IMG/VR virus record: IMGVR_UViG_3300032284_002783
Span: 1 to 64,000 of that record
Length of the DNA stretch: 64,000 bases
Source: a virus
Direction: 5' to 3' (one strand)
The position numbers and the translations under genes are program-made. Shown here piece by piece: positions 22,429 to 30,959 of this stretch (the first letter of the stretch is position 1; every line of letters begins with the position of its first letter). The notes below the pieces were generated by a model, which was given only the letters and a program-made list of their open reading frames with translations, was not told the origin of the DNA and did not search any database.

Positions 22429-23007
22429 CTATTTATTTTTTGGCATTGCGGAAACGATTGCCAATATAGATTTTCCATCTAGTGTAGGAGCTTTTTCAAC
22501 TCTACATTCTCCAAGACCTGCTAAAAAGTTTTCCATTATAGCGAAGCCTTTATCTGTGAAACTTAGCTCACGACCTTTAAACTTGATCACAATTCGTACC
22601 TTAACTTCATCAGCTAAAAATTCTTTAGCATGATTAATTTTAATCTCAAGATCGTGTGTGTCTGTTACAGGACGAAGTTGTATTTCTTTTACTACAGTGG
22701 CATTTTCGCGTGCCTTCTTTTCCTGTTCTTTTCTAGCACGTTTTAAGCTATACACATGCTTGCCAATATCGACTATCTTAACCACAGGAGGTTTAGCCTC
22801 AGCTGTAATTTCAACCAGATCTAACCCCTGATCTCTAGCCATTTTAAGTGCTGCCTTGGCATTTACAACGCCTAGGCTGTTACCTTCTGCATCTAGCAAT
22901 CTTACTTCAGGATATCTAATTTGCTCATTGCAAACCAGCCCGGCACGTACAGGATCTTCATATCTGCGTGCAGATTTAAAATTTGGATTTATATACCTAT
23001 TGTTCAA
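22429..23007 (-). CDS. infC: Translation initiation factor IF-3, 192 aa
   Basis: Complete two-domain IF-3: N-terminal I-R-Y-P-E-V-R-L-L-D and G-L-D-L-V-E-I-T, a basic linker (Y-S-L-K-R-A-R-K), then V-K-E-I-Q-L-R-P, D-L-E-I-K-I, F-L and F-K-G-R-E-L-S-F in the C-terminal domain. Length is near the bacterial norm. IF-3 controls start-codon fidelity and subunit dissociation. It overlaps clpX by 4 bases. Together with bS21 next door it suggests phage control of initiation, notable because several genes here look leaderless. Confidence 0.93.
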   Translation of the reverse strand: MNNRYINPNFKSARRYEDPVRAGLVCNEQIRYPEVRLLDAEGNSLGVVNAKAALKMARDQGLDLVEITAEAKPPVVKIVDIGKHVYSLKRARKEQEKKARENATVVKEIQLRPVTDTHDLEIKINHAKEFLADEVKVRIVIKFKGRELSFTDKGFAIMENFLAGLGECRVEKAPTLDGKSILAIVSAMPKNK

Positions 23008-24245
23008 GATGCTTCTCCAGTAGCTTGGCTAAAAACTTTTAATGGTTTATTCATATTTTCCACAGTCTCCTTTGTAATACATACTTTCCTTACTCCTTCT
23101 TTGTAAAGGCTAGGTAGCTCAAATTGAATATCAACAAGTATATTCTCAATGATACTTCTTAGGCCTCTTGCACCAGTCTTTCTTGCCATTGCCTGTGCAG
23201 CAATTGCTTGCAGACTTTCTTTTGTAAACTCTAATTCAATTTTGTCAAGTGAAAAGAGTTTTTGAAATTGTTTAACTAATGCATTTTTTGGCTTTGACAA
23301 AATTTTAATTAATGCGTCTTCATTCAAATCCTCAAATGCAACAATAATTGGCAAACGTCCTATCATTTCAGGAATGATTCCAAACTTTACCAAATCTTCT
23401 CCTTTGACTTGTTTTATTAAGTCATAGTTGGATGTAGTTGTGTCTGGCATTTTGATGCTGGCATTGAAACCAATCGAAGTATCGTTTTCTCCAACCCTGC
23501 GTTCAATTATTTTATCCAGTCCTTCAAACGCACCGCCAACAATAAACAGGATTTGCTTAGTATTAATTGTTACAAACTCAGCGTTGGGATTTTTGCGACC
23601 GCCGTTTGGTTGTACTTTTACATCACATCCTTCGATCATCTTAAGCAGAGCTTGCTGCACACCTTCGCCGCTTACATCGCGTGTGATTGATGTGTTTTCG
23701 CTCTTTCGACCTTTTTTGTCAATTTCGTCAATATAAACAATGCCGCGTTCAGTCTTGGCAATATCTTGCTCAGCAGCTTGATAAAGTTTAGCGATGCAGT
23801 CTTCTACGTCCAACCCCACATAACCACTTTCAGTTAAACTAGTAGCGTCTACAATTGCCAATGGCAGATCCAACATTCGAGCAACAGTTTGAATAGTATA
23901 AGTTTTACCTGTACCACTGCCACCGATAAAGATCATATTACTTTTATCAATTTCAACTCCGTCAATAACAGGATTATTGATTCGTTTGAAATGATTGTAG
24001 ATAGCTACTGCTAGAGTTTTCTTAGCATAATCTTGCCCAACTACATACTCATCTAACTTATTTTTAATAACCTGTGGATGAGCTTCGGTTTCTTTAACAA
24101 TCTTTGGCTTTTCTTGTTTGATTATTTCGTACGATAGAACGATACATTCGTCGCAAATGTATACGTCATTGCCTGCCACAAGTTTGCTTACTTGAGTTTG
24201 ATTTTTTTCGCAGAAACTGCAAGAATGAATAATTTTATTAGTCAT
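23004..24245 (-). CDS. clpX: ClpX unfoldase, 413 aa
   Basis: Full-length AAA+ ClpX. Zinc-finger Cys are at 9, 12, 31 and 34; Walker A at 108-115 (G-G-S-G-T-G-K-T, unlike the usual G-P-T-G-S-G-K-T); the G-Y-V-G pore loop at 141-144; Walker B near 169-176. I-G-F is at 258-260, the loop that docks ClpP, so it should form a protease with host ClpP. It recognises ssrA-tagged proteins in bacteria, and the phage tmRNA is at 39909-40218. Overlaps infC by 4 bases. A phage ClpX could change substrate choice. Confidence 0.93.
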   Translation of the reverse strand: MTNKIIHSCSFCEKNQTQVSKLVAGNDVYICDECIVLSYEIIKQEKPKIVKETEAHPQVIKNKLDEYVVGQDYAKKTLAVAIYNHFKRINNPVIDGVEIDKSNMIFIGGSGTGKTYTIQTVARMLDLPLAIVDATSLTESGYVGLDVEDCIAKLYQAAEQDIAKTERGIVYIDEIDKKGRKSENTSITRDVSGEGVQQALLKMIEGCDVKVQPNGGRKNPNAEFVTINTKQILFIVGGAFEGLDKIIERRVGENDTSIGFNASIKMPDTTTSNYDLIKQVKGEDLVKFGIIPEMIGRLPIIVAFEDLNEDALIKILSKPKNALVKQFQKLFSLDKIELEFTKESLQAIAAQAMARKTGARGLRSIIENILVDIQFELPSLYKEGVRKVCITKETVENMNKPLKVFSQATGEAS

Positions 24246-24254
24246 GTGTCCTTC

Positions 24255-25814
24255 TTAATGCTTATATCCATAGTATTCACGATTTGAATCGTACCGTTGA
24301 ATTGGCTTATTTCTCGATATGCGTTCAATTACATCATCGGCATCAAATTTTATTTGTGCCGGAGAATTTTCTGGCTTATCCTGCATTAAGAGTTTAACTT
24401 CCTGTTTAATATCATTGCTTATAGTTGATTGTAGCACAGCAGCATTTTCTGTCAAGTCTTCCGTGACAAAAGATATTTGAGTTTTTTCTGGTTCAATATT
24501 TTTGATTGTTGTTTCTATCTGTTCTATTTGAGTTTTTTGTTCAATAGGTTCTTCTGGCTTGGGTTTTGTATCTGTAAAATTTGCAGAATTTTGCCCGTCT
24601 TCTTGTACTGTTGGCGTCGGTGGCGTTTGTATGTTATTACTCGGCGGAGTTGATGATTTGACTGCTTTTACAAAGCCCAAATTTGCTGCAATTAACATCA
24701 GCACAGCCAAAGGATCAAAAACAAATATAATAACTAGAATCATCCAAGTAACGGATTTTTCTAAAATGTTTTTATCGGCCTCTGTATTATATATAAAGTT
24801 TGCTAGATACTTAATAGGGCCAACTTCGGCTTCAAGTTTTCGATATGAAGATTCCAGGGTAAATTTTTTCTCATTAATTGAGTCAATTTCTTGGTTGCTT
24901 TTTTTAATTATAGTTTGCTGTTCAGTAATAAGTGAGCTGATATCTTCTACTTTTGTTTTACCTACTTGTTCTCTTAAACGATTAATCAATCTATTAGACT
25001 CTGCTACCTGATTTTCTACAGATTGTCTAATTCGAGCAATTTCTTCTCGTGCCAATTTAACACTGGTATTATTTTTATTAATTTCTTCAAGTTTACTAAC
25101 CAGGGCTGTTTTCTCTTCTTTTTTACCCTGCTGCCATTGCTTAACTGCCGCAGCAGTGCCTGGTCCAAATTCGCCATCGGCTTTAGTACCTACTAGCCCC
25201 TGTGCCTTGGTTATCTCTTTAGCATCTATATATTTTTGTAGTTGTTCTTGCTGATGATCTATTTCAGCTATTTGATCTGTAATTATTTTACTTTGTGAAT
25301 CGATTATTTTGCTCTGTTCATCAATTAAAGGTTGAGCTCTTTTATATGCTTCGTCTATACGTTTTTGTTCAGTATCAATTTGACTTTGAATGTTTACATC
25401 GCTGCCTGTTCCCACAGTTTCAAGTTGTTTTAATTTCTGTTCGGCTCGCTCTATACTGTTTTTATTTCTAGATATTTCGTTTTCATAGCGTTCAATTGTA
25501 GCTAGATTTTCTTTCATCTGGCTTGTTTGTTCAACATGGGCCTTGCTTAGAAATCCAAAAATACCAATACTGGTTATTATCATTAAAATAACCACAGCCG
25601 ATGTTAGATATGTTTTTAATAAAAATGGTACTTTATCCCAACTTCTATATAACCAGCTGCTAAGTACTATCTTACTTGCTTCCAGCAACCCTCCCATGAT
25701 TACCACAGGCCAAAATGCACCGGCAAATATTGTTGCTAAACCAAATACACTATAATAGGCTGCAACTGTGCTGAGACATAAAGCACAGATTAACAATAGA
25801 AAGTTTATAAACAT
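24255..25814 (-). CDS. Membrane protein with long coiled coil and peptidoglycan-binding-like motif, 519 aa
   Basis: Hydrophobic N-terminal half: segments at about 1-20, 30-50 and 65-90. It is followed by about 250 residues of heptad-like Q/K/E-rich coiled coil, another hydrophobic stretch near 358-380 and a Pro/Thr/Glu-rich tail. Inside the coil, L-V-G-T-K-A-D-G-E-F-G-P-G-T-A-A-A-V-K-Q resembles the core of PG_binding_1 repeats (D-G-x-x-G-x-x-T-x-x-A-V-x-x-F/W-Q). Spanning the membrane and touching peptidoglycan would fit an envelope-disrupting or host-membrane structural role, but this is inference. Confidence 0.6.
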   Translation of the reverse strand: MFINFLLLICALCLSTVAAYYSVFGLATIFAGAFWPVVIMGGLLEASKIVLSSWLYRSWDKVPFLLKTYLTSAVVILMIITSIGIFGFLSKAHVEQTSQMKENLATIERYENEISRNKNSIERAEQKLKQLETVGTGSDVNIQSQIDTEQKRIDEAYKRAQPLIDEQSKIIDSQSKIITDQIAEIDHQQEQLQKYIDAKEITKAQGLVGTKADGEFGPGTAAAVKQWQQGKKEEKTALVSKLEEINKNNTSVKLAREEIARIRQSVENQVAESNRLINRLREQVGKTKVEDISSLITEQQTIIKKSNQEIDSINEKKFTLESSYRKLEAEVGPIKYLANFIYNTEADKNILEKSVTWMILVIIFVFDPLAVLMLIAANLGFVKAVKSSTPPSNNIQTPPTPTVQEDGQNSANFTDTKPKPEEPIEQKTQIEQIETTIKNIEPEKTQISFVTEDLTENAAVLQSTISNDIKQEVKLLMQDKPENSPAQIKFDADDVIERISRNKPIQRYDSNREYYGYKH

Positions 25815-25817
25815 AAT

Positions 25818-26222
25818 TTATTTAGAGATTTTGCCGGTACCAACTTCTATGAAATCGTGCTCGCGGTCTAAAAATTTGTATCCTGCAGAAATTACATCAA
25901 AGTGCTGGCCAATGAAGTCTAATACTTCTTCTACATTAAATGGTGCACAGCTATACAGGTCAAATTGCATCTTGCTATTGTTTGGTTCTGGCAAATTCCA
26001 TATATGCATTGTGCAATGACTTGTGGTAAGAATCACTGTAGATGTAATTCCTTCATTACCTAAATCATCACACCATGCAGTTACAGGGTCGATCATAATT
26101 CTCATTCTTACATGATTGACCATGCCTTTCATAAATTCAGTTACAAAATTACACTGGTTGGGACCAGGAGGATTTTTAATATCAGCATTAATCAAAAGGT
26201 GCAAGTGCGCTGTTGGTTTCAC
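25818..26222 (-). CDS. S-adenosylmethionine decarboxylase-like protein (tentative), 134 aa
   Basis: T-T-S-H-C-T-M-H-I-W-N-L-P-E, then M-Q-F-D-L-Y-S-C-A-P-F, resembles the SpeD core (E-S-H-I-S-I-H-T-W-P-E, then D-x-F-T-C-G). In SpeD the Ser becomes the pyruvoyl group after autocleavage; here S68 is preceded by Thr, not Glu, so processing is uncertain. Length is close to bacterial SpeD. With an agmatinase-type enzyme at 40815 it would support polyamine synthesis. It could also be a non-catalytic relative. Confidence 0.45.
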   Translation of the reverse strand: MKPTAHLHLLINADIKNPPGPNQCNFVTEFMKGMVNHVRMRIMIDPVTAWCDDLGNEGITSTVILTTSHCTMHIWNLPEPNNSKMQFDLYSCAPFNVEEVLDFIGQHFDVISAGYKFLDREHDFIEVGTGKISK

Positions 26223-26236
26223 CTCTAGTATCCTCC

Positions 26237-27382
26237 TTAGACGCCAGATATTTGTGTTACAGTAATATTTTGTTCAACAGTGGCTATCTTTGTCAATGTA
26301 TCAACACCGGTTGCGGTAATAGTTTCAATTCTTGCAGCGTTTGGTCTATTGGCAAATGCTCCATATGCAGCAAGTGTCGGATCAAATACTTTTCTATTGC
26401 TTTGTAATGTTGATACCATGGCTCTTGCCACAGCTCTTTTTACTGCAGCCGGGCCAACAAGAACATTTCCTGCATCTGGTTCTGTGCTTCTAGCAACAGT
26501 AACAACCTGATCAGGATGCTCATACCCTACTGTAAACTGGAAAGTTGCACATGTTCCATTACCATTAAGATTGCCTGTACGTACAACATTCCCCATAAAG
26601 AATGGAGTGGAGAATTGTTCCATTTCACTAACTGCCTGTACCCAACGCATGTTAGCACGTTCTTTGTTTTCACTTTCTACTAGTGTGATTGGATATCCGC
26701 CATAGTTGCCAACAGGGAATCCAAGCTTGGTTACTGCATTACCACTATTAATTGCCCATGGTTGACCATTGACATTAGTAAGTTGAAGTTTGTTTGCAGC
26801 TGGTTGTGCAGCAACACTAGTGCTAGGAGTGTAAGAGTTAAGCTGACTAACAACACTAGCTAGGTTACCTGCAGTAAACACAATGTTGATACCGTTAATG
26901 ACTACATTATCTCCGGTACCAACTGATGTAAAGCTACCACCAACAACGTTTGGAAAATTTTGATATGTATTTGCGGTTAGCCCAAGCTTAGATAATGCAC
27001 TGCCATTTCCTTCGGCTAGGTAAAATGCTGAACCTTCTGATCCTGGTGCGTTGGCCAAAGTTATGTAAGTTGATGCAATACGCTGATCAGCAATAATATT
27101 TGTAAATTTTGATACGGAATTAATTTTTTGAATAACCGCTGCAAGGTTCATGCTGCTGTCAAATATAATTGTATATCCATTTATGATGATAGTTTCACCG
27201 TCATTCATTACATTTGTGGTTATTGCAACTGTACCAGTTACATGAACTAATCTGTTATAATTTAGGGCTGTAGTACTATCTAAACCCCCGGCTTGATTAC
27301 CGCCTAGAGACGTGTAATCATTAGGAGTAGTATCACTCCAAGTTACTTGATAATATGTAGGGTCTAGTGAAAAAGTAGTCAT
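26237..27382 (-). CDS. Virion-type protein with two internal repeats, 381 aa
   Basis: Two repeats of about 95 residues are visible: I-I-I-N-G-Y-T-I-I-F...V-I-Q-K-I-N-S-V...L-G-L-T-A-N, then V-V-I-N-G-I-N-I-V-F...V-V-S-Q-L-N-S-Y...L-G-F-P-V-G. The repeat shape (short strands, x-I-N, then I/V-x-A, L-G) recalls flagellin/FliD-like or decoration modules. Ser/Thr/Gly/Asn-rich composition and a late promoter box 30 bases upstream support a structural protein. Confidence 0.65.
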   Translation of the reverse strand: MTTFSLDPTYYQVTWSDTTPNDYTSLGGNQAGGLDSTTALNYNRLVHVTGTVAITTNVMNDGETIIINGYTIIFDSSMNLAAVIQKINSVSKFTNIIADQRIASTYITLANAPGSEGSAFYLAEGNGSALSKLGLTANTYQNFPNVVGGSFTSVGTGDNVVINGINIVFTAGNLASVVSQLNSYTPSTSVAAQPAANKLQLTNVNGQPWAINSGNAVTKLGFPVGNYGGYPITLVESENKERANMRWVQAVSEMEQFSTPFFMGNVVRTGNLNGNGTCATFQFTVGYEHPDQVVTVARSTEPDAGNVLVGPAAVKRAVARAMVSTLQSNRKVFDPTLAAYGAFANRPNAARIETITATGVDTLTKIATVEQNITVTQISGV

Positions 27383-27411
27383 ACTTCAATCCTTTGTATA
27401 TTTGATTTAAT

Positions 27412-27419
27412 TATTTATA
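27412..27419 (-). promoter_or_regulatory. T4-type late promoter box
   Basis: TATAAATA on the minus strand, 30 bases upstream of the repeat-containing virion-type gene; AAAGGA precedes the start codon. Confidence 0.6.
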
Positions 27420-27446
27420 CAAAAGAATAAGATGTACTGGGTTTTT

Positions 27447-27881
27447 CTAAACGAAAAATTCAATATGCGGCGTTGTTCCAATCCAGCCTTGTCCGGTTGT
27501 GTAGAGTACTCTGTTAATATTGTGCTCTTTAATAGCACGAGAACATCCTTCACAGGGCATGCTTATAGCCGGATTTCCTGCATGTGTAAGACGAAGTATA
27601 TACATGGTGCTACGGTCAAACAAATGTTGCAGATCTCGTTTTAGAGAATTGTTAATCGCAGCCGTTTCTGCGTGCCAAAAAACAGCATGCGGATTTTTGC
27701 GATATCTAGCCTGAAACGGGTGTGTCTTGCTGCTGTTATAACCAATGCTTAACACCTCACCTCTGTGAGCCAAAATAGCACAAACTCTAGCGCCAGCATG
27801 AGGCGTAGAGTCCTGTGCAAGCTTAAGAGCTAGACGCACAAACCAAAGATCTCTATCAGAAATATCCGTAGATTTATACAT
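27447..27881 (-). CDS. dCMP/cytidine-deaminase-family enzyme, 144 aa
   Basis: Zinc motifs F-W-H-A-E-T-A-A-I-N and M-P-C-E-G-C-S-R-A-I match the deaminase family (H-A-E and P-C-x-x-C). Length and order suit a dCMP deaminase, which makes dUMP for thymidylate synthesis. C-terminal P-H-I-E-F-F may contribute to the pocket. It overlaps the metallophosphatase gene by 8 bases. Could alternatively act on free cytidine or a modified nucleotide. Confidence 0.75.
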   Translation of the reverse strand: MYKSTDISDRDLWFVRLALKLAQDSTPHAGARVCAILAHRGEVLSIGYNSSKTHPFQARYRKNPHAVFWHAETAAINNSLKRDLQHLFDRSTMYILRLTHAGNPAISMPCEGCSRAIKEHNINRVLYTTGQGWIGTTPHIEFFV

Positions 27882-28695
27882 CTAGCTCAACATATTGCCA
27901 ATTACGGTTTTCCATAGGATAACCCACAGGATTACAAACGTAATTCATATTTGCAATAGTTTTCCAGCTACCATAATGTGTATGCCCGTAGCACCAATAT
28001 TTGATTTTTGGATCACAGACATCTTCCATCATGGTATTAACAAACATACCGTGTAGTTTGGTCCACGAAATATCTTGTGGTCTCAATACACTAAGTTGCC
28101 TATGTGGCAGATGATGCGTTACCACAACCACAGACTCCGGCGAATTGTTTACAGTGTTGATGATATATTCGCGATCTTTTTTAGCTGCATCTTCCACCGA
28201 CCAAGGATCAGCACCTTTTTGGTCCCACATAATCCTACTGTCATGGGTCTGCATCCATTCGAATATTTGATCACCTTTGCTGAAAGGTTCTCCAGCTACA
28301 AAATCATGCCATCCCGTTGCGCCAACAAAGCGTACTCCGTCGATCACAACAGAGTTATGGTTTAGATAATGAATGCCGTGCGACGCACTCCATTTAGCAT
28401 AATGCTGATGGATTTCATCAACCGTTTTTGGATATGGATAAAGTTTTTCAACATCCGGATTAAAGATTCTAGTACGATGAAAGCCAACATTATAAAAATC
28501 ATGATTGCCGGCTACCCAAATTACATTAGCCCAGGAGTCTTTCAACGATTTAATCCATTTACACGTAATCCAAATATCATTGCTGATATCCCCGGCGACC
28601 ACTATGGTATTGCAATCAGGAGAAGCCGGACTCAGCCTATCCGGATCCCATGCGGTGATGTCAACATGGACATCGGATATCAGTGTAAATTTCAT
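27874..28695 (-). CDS. Calcineurin-like metallophosphoesterase, 273 aa
   Basis: All five metal motifs are seen: I-S-D-V-H-V-D, V-V-A-G-D-I-S, G-N-H-D-F-Y, V-V-T-H-H-L-P-H and Y-G-H-T-H-Y-G. Members hydrolyse phosphoesters of nucleotides, nucleic acids or proteins. The second ATG (28695) is preferred because it lies 6 bases after the -10 box. Co-transcribed with the deaminase, so a nucleotide substrate is plausible. Confidence 0.82.
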   Translation of the reverse strand: MKFTLISDVHVDITAWDPDRLSPASPDCNTIVVAGDISNDIWITCKWIKSLKDSWANVIWVAGNHDFYNVGFHRTRIFNPDVEKLYPYPKTVDEIHQHYAKWSASHGIHYLNHNSVVIDGVRFVGATGWHDFVAGEPFSKGDQIFEWMQTHDSRIMWDQKGADPWSVEDAAKKDREYIINTVNNSPESVVVVTHHLPHRQLSVLRPQDISWTKLHGMFVNTMMEDVCDPKIKYWCYGHTHYGSWKTIANMNYVCNPVGYPMENRNWQYVELDV

Positions 28696-28701
28696 CATAC
28701 A

Positions 28702-28729
28702 ACTATAGCATACTTGTTTATAAGGTCAA
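28702..28729 (-). promoter_or_regulatory. Sigma70-like promoter, leaderless type
   Basis: TTGACC, 16 bases, TATAGT on the minus strand, with 6 bases to the ATG at 28695. No ribosome-binding site fits between. Confidence 0.7.
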
Positions 28730-28735
28730 AGTTTT

Positions 28736-29284
28736 TTATTTGAAAAACAAATGACTGCCTATTCTTATCGAATTACGGCCTCCGCCAACACTGTGGTGAT
28801 TGAAATAGATCGCGCCGTTACTTGGATCAGCTAGTTCTCCGCGATAAACCTTGTATGCCGTAAGCTGAACCTTTTGCCATGTCTCGTATTCAATTCGCCA
28901 TTTTGGCGAAATATTAAATCCTGCCCAAATGAATTGGTATGCCTTGCGTCCATTTACATAATTATATTGAAAAACATTTTCACAGATATCGGCACTCCAA
29001 TGCTGAACCTTTGTTCTATTAATTGGTACATGTGCTACAGCTATTTGTTCGTTAACCGTGCCACCCCTTGCTTCAAAATAAAGATTCCATGCTAAACATT
29101 CAACATTTTCTTTGTCAGCGTTTGTTAAATCTTTTGTTTGATCTATATTCAAAGGTAGAACTTCTCGCAAAACAGGAACCAATTTTTTATCATATAAAAT
29201 TGATTGCTCGGCTGCTGATGTTTGCAATGGAAAAACGCACGCATATATGATTATTAAACAGAGAATTTTTAAAAATAATTTCAT
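28736..29284 (-). CDS. Secreted SleB-type cell-wall hydrolase, 182 aa
   Basis: C-L-A-W-N-L-Y-F-E-A-R-G-G, then V-A-H-V-P-I-N-R-T-K, I-C-E-N-V-F-Q-Y and Q-F-I-W-A match Hydrolase_2 (SleB/CwlJ), with the catalytic Glu in Y-F-E-A-R. The start at 29284 has AAGGAT 5 bases upstream and gives a signal peptide (M-K-L-F-L-K-I-L-C-L-I-I-I, cleavage near T-S-A). So the protein is exported and probably serves as endolysin or another periplasmic peptidoglycan hydrolase. A TTG start upstream is unlikely. Confidence 0.8.
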   Translation of the reverse strand: MKLFLKILCLIIIYACVFPLQTSAAEQSILYDKKLVPVLREVLPLNIDQTKDLTNADKENVECLAWNLYFEARGGTVNEQIAVAHVPINRTKVQHWSADICENVFQYNYVNGRKAYQFIWAGFNISPKWRIEYETWQKVQLTAYKVYRGELADPSNGAIYFNHHSVGGGRNSIRIGSHLFFK

Positions 29285-29396
29285 TAAGATCCTTATTAGT
29301 CGGAGGCTGGAATTTTTTTCCAATCAAATAAAATATACTATGATATTCACCGACCGTTGTGTTGGTGATATTATTTAAAAATCACGTTTGTGACTT

Positions 29397-29426
29397 AAAA
29401 CTCAGTATAACTTAACTGAGTATTTT
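29397..29426. terminator. Intrinsic terminator
   Basis: ACTCAGT (29400-29406) pairs with ACTGAGT (29415-29421), with A- and T-runs on the two sides, so it may work both ways. It follows the stop of the minus-strand gene ending at 29426. Confidence 0.65.
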
Positions 29427-29875
29427 TAGGCGATGTAGAGAGAACTGCGGCCAGAATGTTCTCTGACCTCTACTGTCTTTATGATCAGTCGAGATATATT
29501 ACTTTCATTCAAGTGATTTTGAATAAAAAGAAAAACATGCTCTGCAAACTTTTCTATTCCTACACCTGGCATGGTTTTTAGATTGATTATACCAAGATCG
29601 CATAATCTATTGAATTCGTCGATTGCCGGATCATCATCACTTATTATAGTTGTGTTATGAAATGTAGATCTTAGATAATCATTTATAATTATTTCCAATG
29701 AACAAGGAACATTAGTTAAATCTTGATCTAAATTAAAACTTTCAAAAACTATTTTAACCGATATATTAAATCCTTTTAAGATTTTATCCCGATCGTCTAT
29801 AGCCCGAAAATTTCTTACTACACACGATAGATTCTCATTATGATCATATGTAATGGTAGATACATATCGTCCCAT
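29426..29875 (-). CDS. 6-pyruvoyl-tetrahydropterin synthase / QueD-like pseudoenzyme, 149 aa
   Basis: The fold can be followed through H-N-E-N-L-S-C-V-V-R-N-F, G-F-N-I-S-V-K-I-V-F-E, D-D-D-P-A, P-G-V-G-I-E-K-F-A-E-H-V-F and V-E-V-R-E-H-S-G. The enzyme family binds zinc through H-G-H and one more His and uses Cys/His catalytic residues. Here H-G-H has become K-G-F, F-D-H-x has become F-H-N-T and the usual Cys in G-V-G-C-E-K is Ile. So catalysis looks lost while the fold is kept, perhaps as a regulatory or structural protein. Family-wide changes were judged by eye. Confidence 0.6.
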   Translation of the reverse strand: MGRYVSTITYDHNENLSCVVRNFRAIDDRDKILKGFNISVKIVFESFNLDQDLTNVPCSLEIIINDYLRSTFHNTTIISDDDPAIDEFNRLCDLGIINLKTMPGVGIEKFAEHVFLFIQNHLNESNISRLIIKTVEVREHSGRSSLYIA

Positions 29876-29915
29876 ATTTTATTGTAAATGAAAAATTTGA
29901 TTTTGCAAATCAGCA

Positions 29916-29943
29916 TTGATTTTAACAATCATTCTTGTATACT
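29916..29943 (+). promoter_or_regulatory. Sigma70-like promoter of the Smr gene
   Basis: TTGATT, 16 bases, TATACT, followed by a normal 5' leader with GAGGA (29955-29959) before the ATG at 29964. Confidence 0.65.
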
Positions 29944-29963
29944 AGAAAAAACATGAGGAAAAA

Positions 29964-30317
29964 ATGAATAAGATCGGTGAGCAAGATCTAAAAGACTGGA
30001 ATACCTATATCAACAAACTTTGGTCAGAACCGGAAACATTTTTCAAACCAAAGAAAGCTCGGCAAGATGAACAACAGATTTTAGATCTGCACGGCATGAC
30101 GATTCAAACTGCCTTTAATAAAACTAGACAGTTTGTTCAGCGTCATTACGATATTGGTTCAAAACTTATTACAGTTATCACAGGCAAGAGCGGCAAGATT
30201 GCCGAAGAGTTTCCTCACTGGCTAAACAATCTTCCTTGCATTCACAGCTATGAACAACTAGAAGATAGCAGGGGACAAAGCGGTGCTTACATTATTCGGC
30301 TGAAAAAATCTAATTAA
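29964..30317 (+). CDS. Smr-domain protein, 117 aa
   Basis: I-L-D-L-H-G-M-T-I-Q-T-A and I-T-V-I-T-G-K-S-G-K-I-A are the two conserved stretches of the Smr (MutS2 C-terminal) domain (L-D-L-H-G, T-G-K-G). Smr proteins nick or cleave nucleic acids; some split mRNA at stalled or collided ribosomes. That would fit the rescue functions here (tmRNA). About 40 charged residues precede the domain. It overlaps the convergent gene by 4 bases. Confidence 0.82.
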   Translation: MNKIGEQDLKDWNTYINKLWSEPETFFKPKKARQDEQQILDLHGMTIQTAFNKTRQFVQRHYDIGSKLITVITGKSGKIAEEFPHWLNNLPCIHSYEQLEDSRGQSGAYIIRLKKSN

Positions 30318-30670
30318 TCTTGGTGTCTAAACCAAAGAAATGTAGCGTCCTCAAGGAAGCTGTTAATGTCGCCTATAAATTCAGCCGTGTGGGCCCAGTG
30401 CCATTGACCTGTCTTTTTATTATTGAATGGCAGACCATTAAACGTCGTGTTAGGCAAATCTAACCTTACGTTACTAGTAAAATCACAAACCCAATTGTTA
30501 GCATACAAACTATGCATTACACCTCTGTCACTTTGTTCCAAAATGATATTAGGACTTGAACATTGATAGGTAAGACAGCCATATTGTTTACTACCTACCA
30601 TGTATTCGGGCAAACGAATAGTATTATCCACAAATAGTAGTTTATCGGCGTATTCAATTGGAAATTTCAT
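30314..30670 (-). CDS. Hypothetical protein, 118 aa
   Basis: Short mixed alpha/beta protein with many aromatic residues (W-H-W-A-H, F-L-W-F-R-H). No family recognised. The start at 30670 (the second of two possible codons) lies exactly 6 bases after a good -10 box, so it is probably leaderless and expressed early. Confidence 0.55.
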   Translation of the reverse strand: MKFPIEYADKLLFVDNTIRLPEYMVGSKQYGCLTYQCSSPNIILEQSDRGVMHSLYANNWVCDFTSNVRLDLPNTTFNGLPFNNKKTGQWHWAHTAEFIGDINSFLEDATFLWFRHQD

Positions 30671-30676
30671 CAAAAT

Positions 30677-30704
30677 ACTATAACATATTCTAAAATCATG
30701 TCAA
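30677..30704 (-). promoter_or_regulatory. Sigma70-like promoter, leaderless type
   Basis: TTGACA, 16 bases, TATAGT on the minus strand; 6 bases to the ATG at 30670. Confidence 0.72.
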
Positions 30705-30747
30705 CTGTTAAGTAGATAGATAATTTTTGCTGCAACTGCTAAATATG

Positions 30748-30778
30748 TTGCACTGCACAATAAAATCTATTATATAAT
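30748..30778 (+). promoter_or_regulatory. Sigma70-like promoter for the DUF3563/phasin-like pair
   Basis: TTGCAC, 19 bases, TATAAT, followed by AGGAGGT and the ATG at 30797. It has a conventional leader, unlike the leaderless set. Confidence 0.55.
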
Positions 30779-30796
30779 AAACAGGAGGTAGTTATT

Positions 30797-30958
30797 ATGT
30801 GTAAGAGAGTGAACCGTTGGTTTAAAAAGGTATGGAAAAACATGTCTCAAGATCCAATTGAAGCATATCTCAGCCAAGCCACAGATTCTGTGGATTTGGA
30901 GCATCGTATGCGTACCGTAACCTATCGTATGATTAACAAACCTACATGGAGACAGTAA
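30797..30958 (+). CDS. DUF3563-like small protein, 53 aa
   Basis: Y-L-S-Q-A-T-D-S-V-D-L-E-H-R-M-R resembles the DUF3563 core (Y-L-A-x-A-x-D-x-x-D-L-E-x-R-M/L), a short family common in proteobacteria. It has a perfect AGGAGG and its own promoter, so it is likely well expressed. One base separates it from the phasin-like gene. Function unknown; host origin is likely. Confidence 0.65.
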   Translation: MCKRVNRWFKKVWKNMSQDPIEAYLSQATDSVDLEHRMRTVTYRMINKPTWRQ

Positions 30959-30959
30959 A

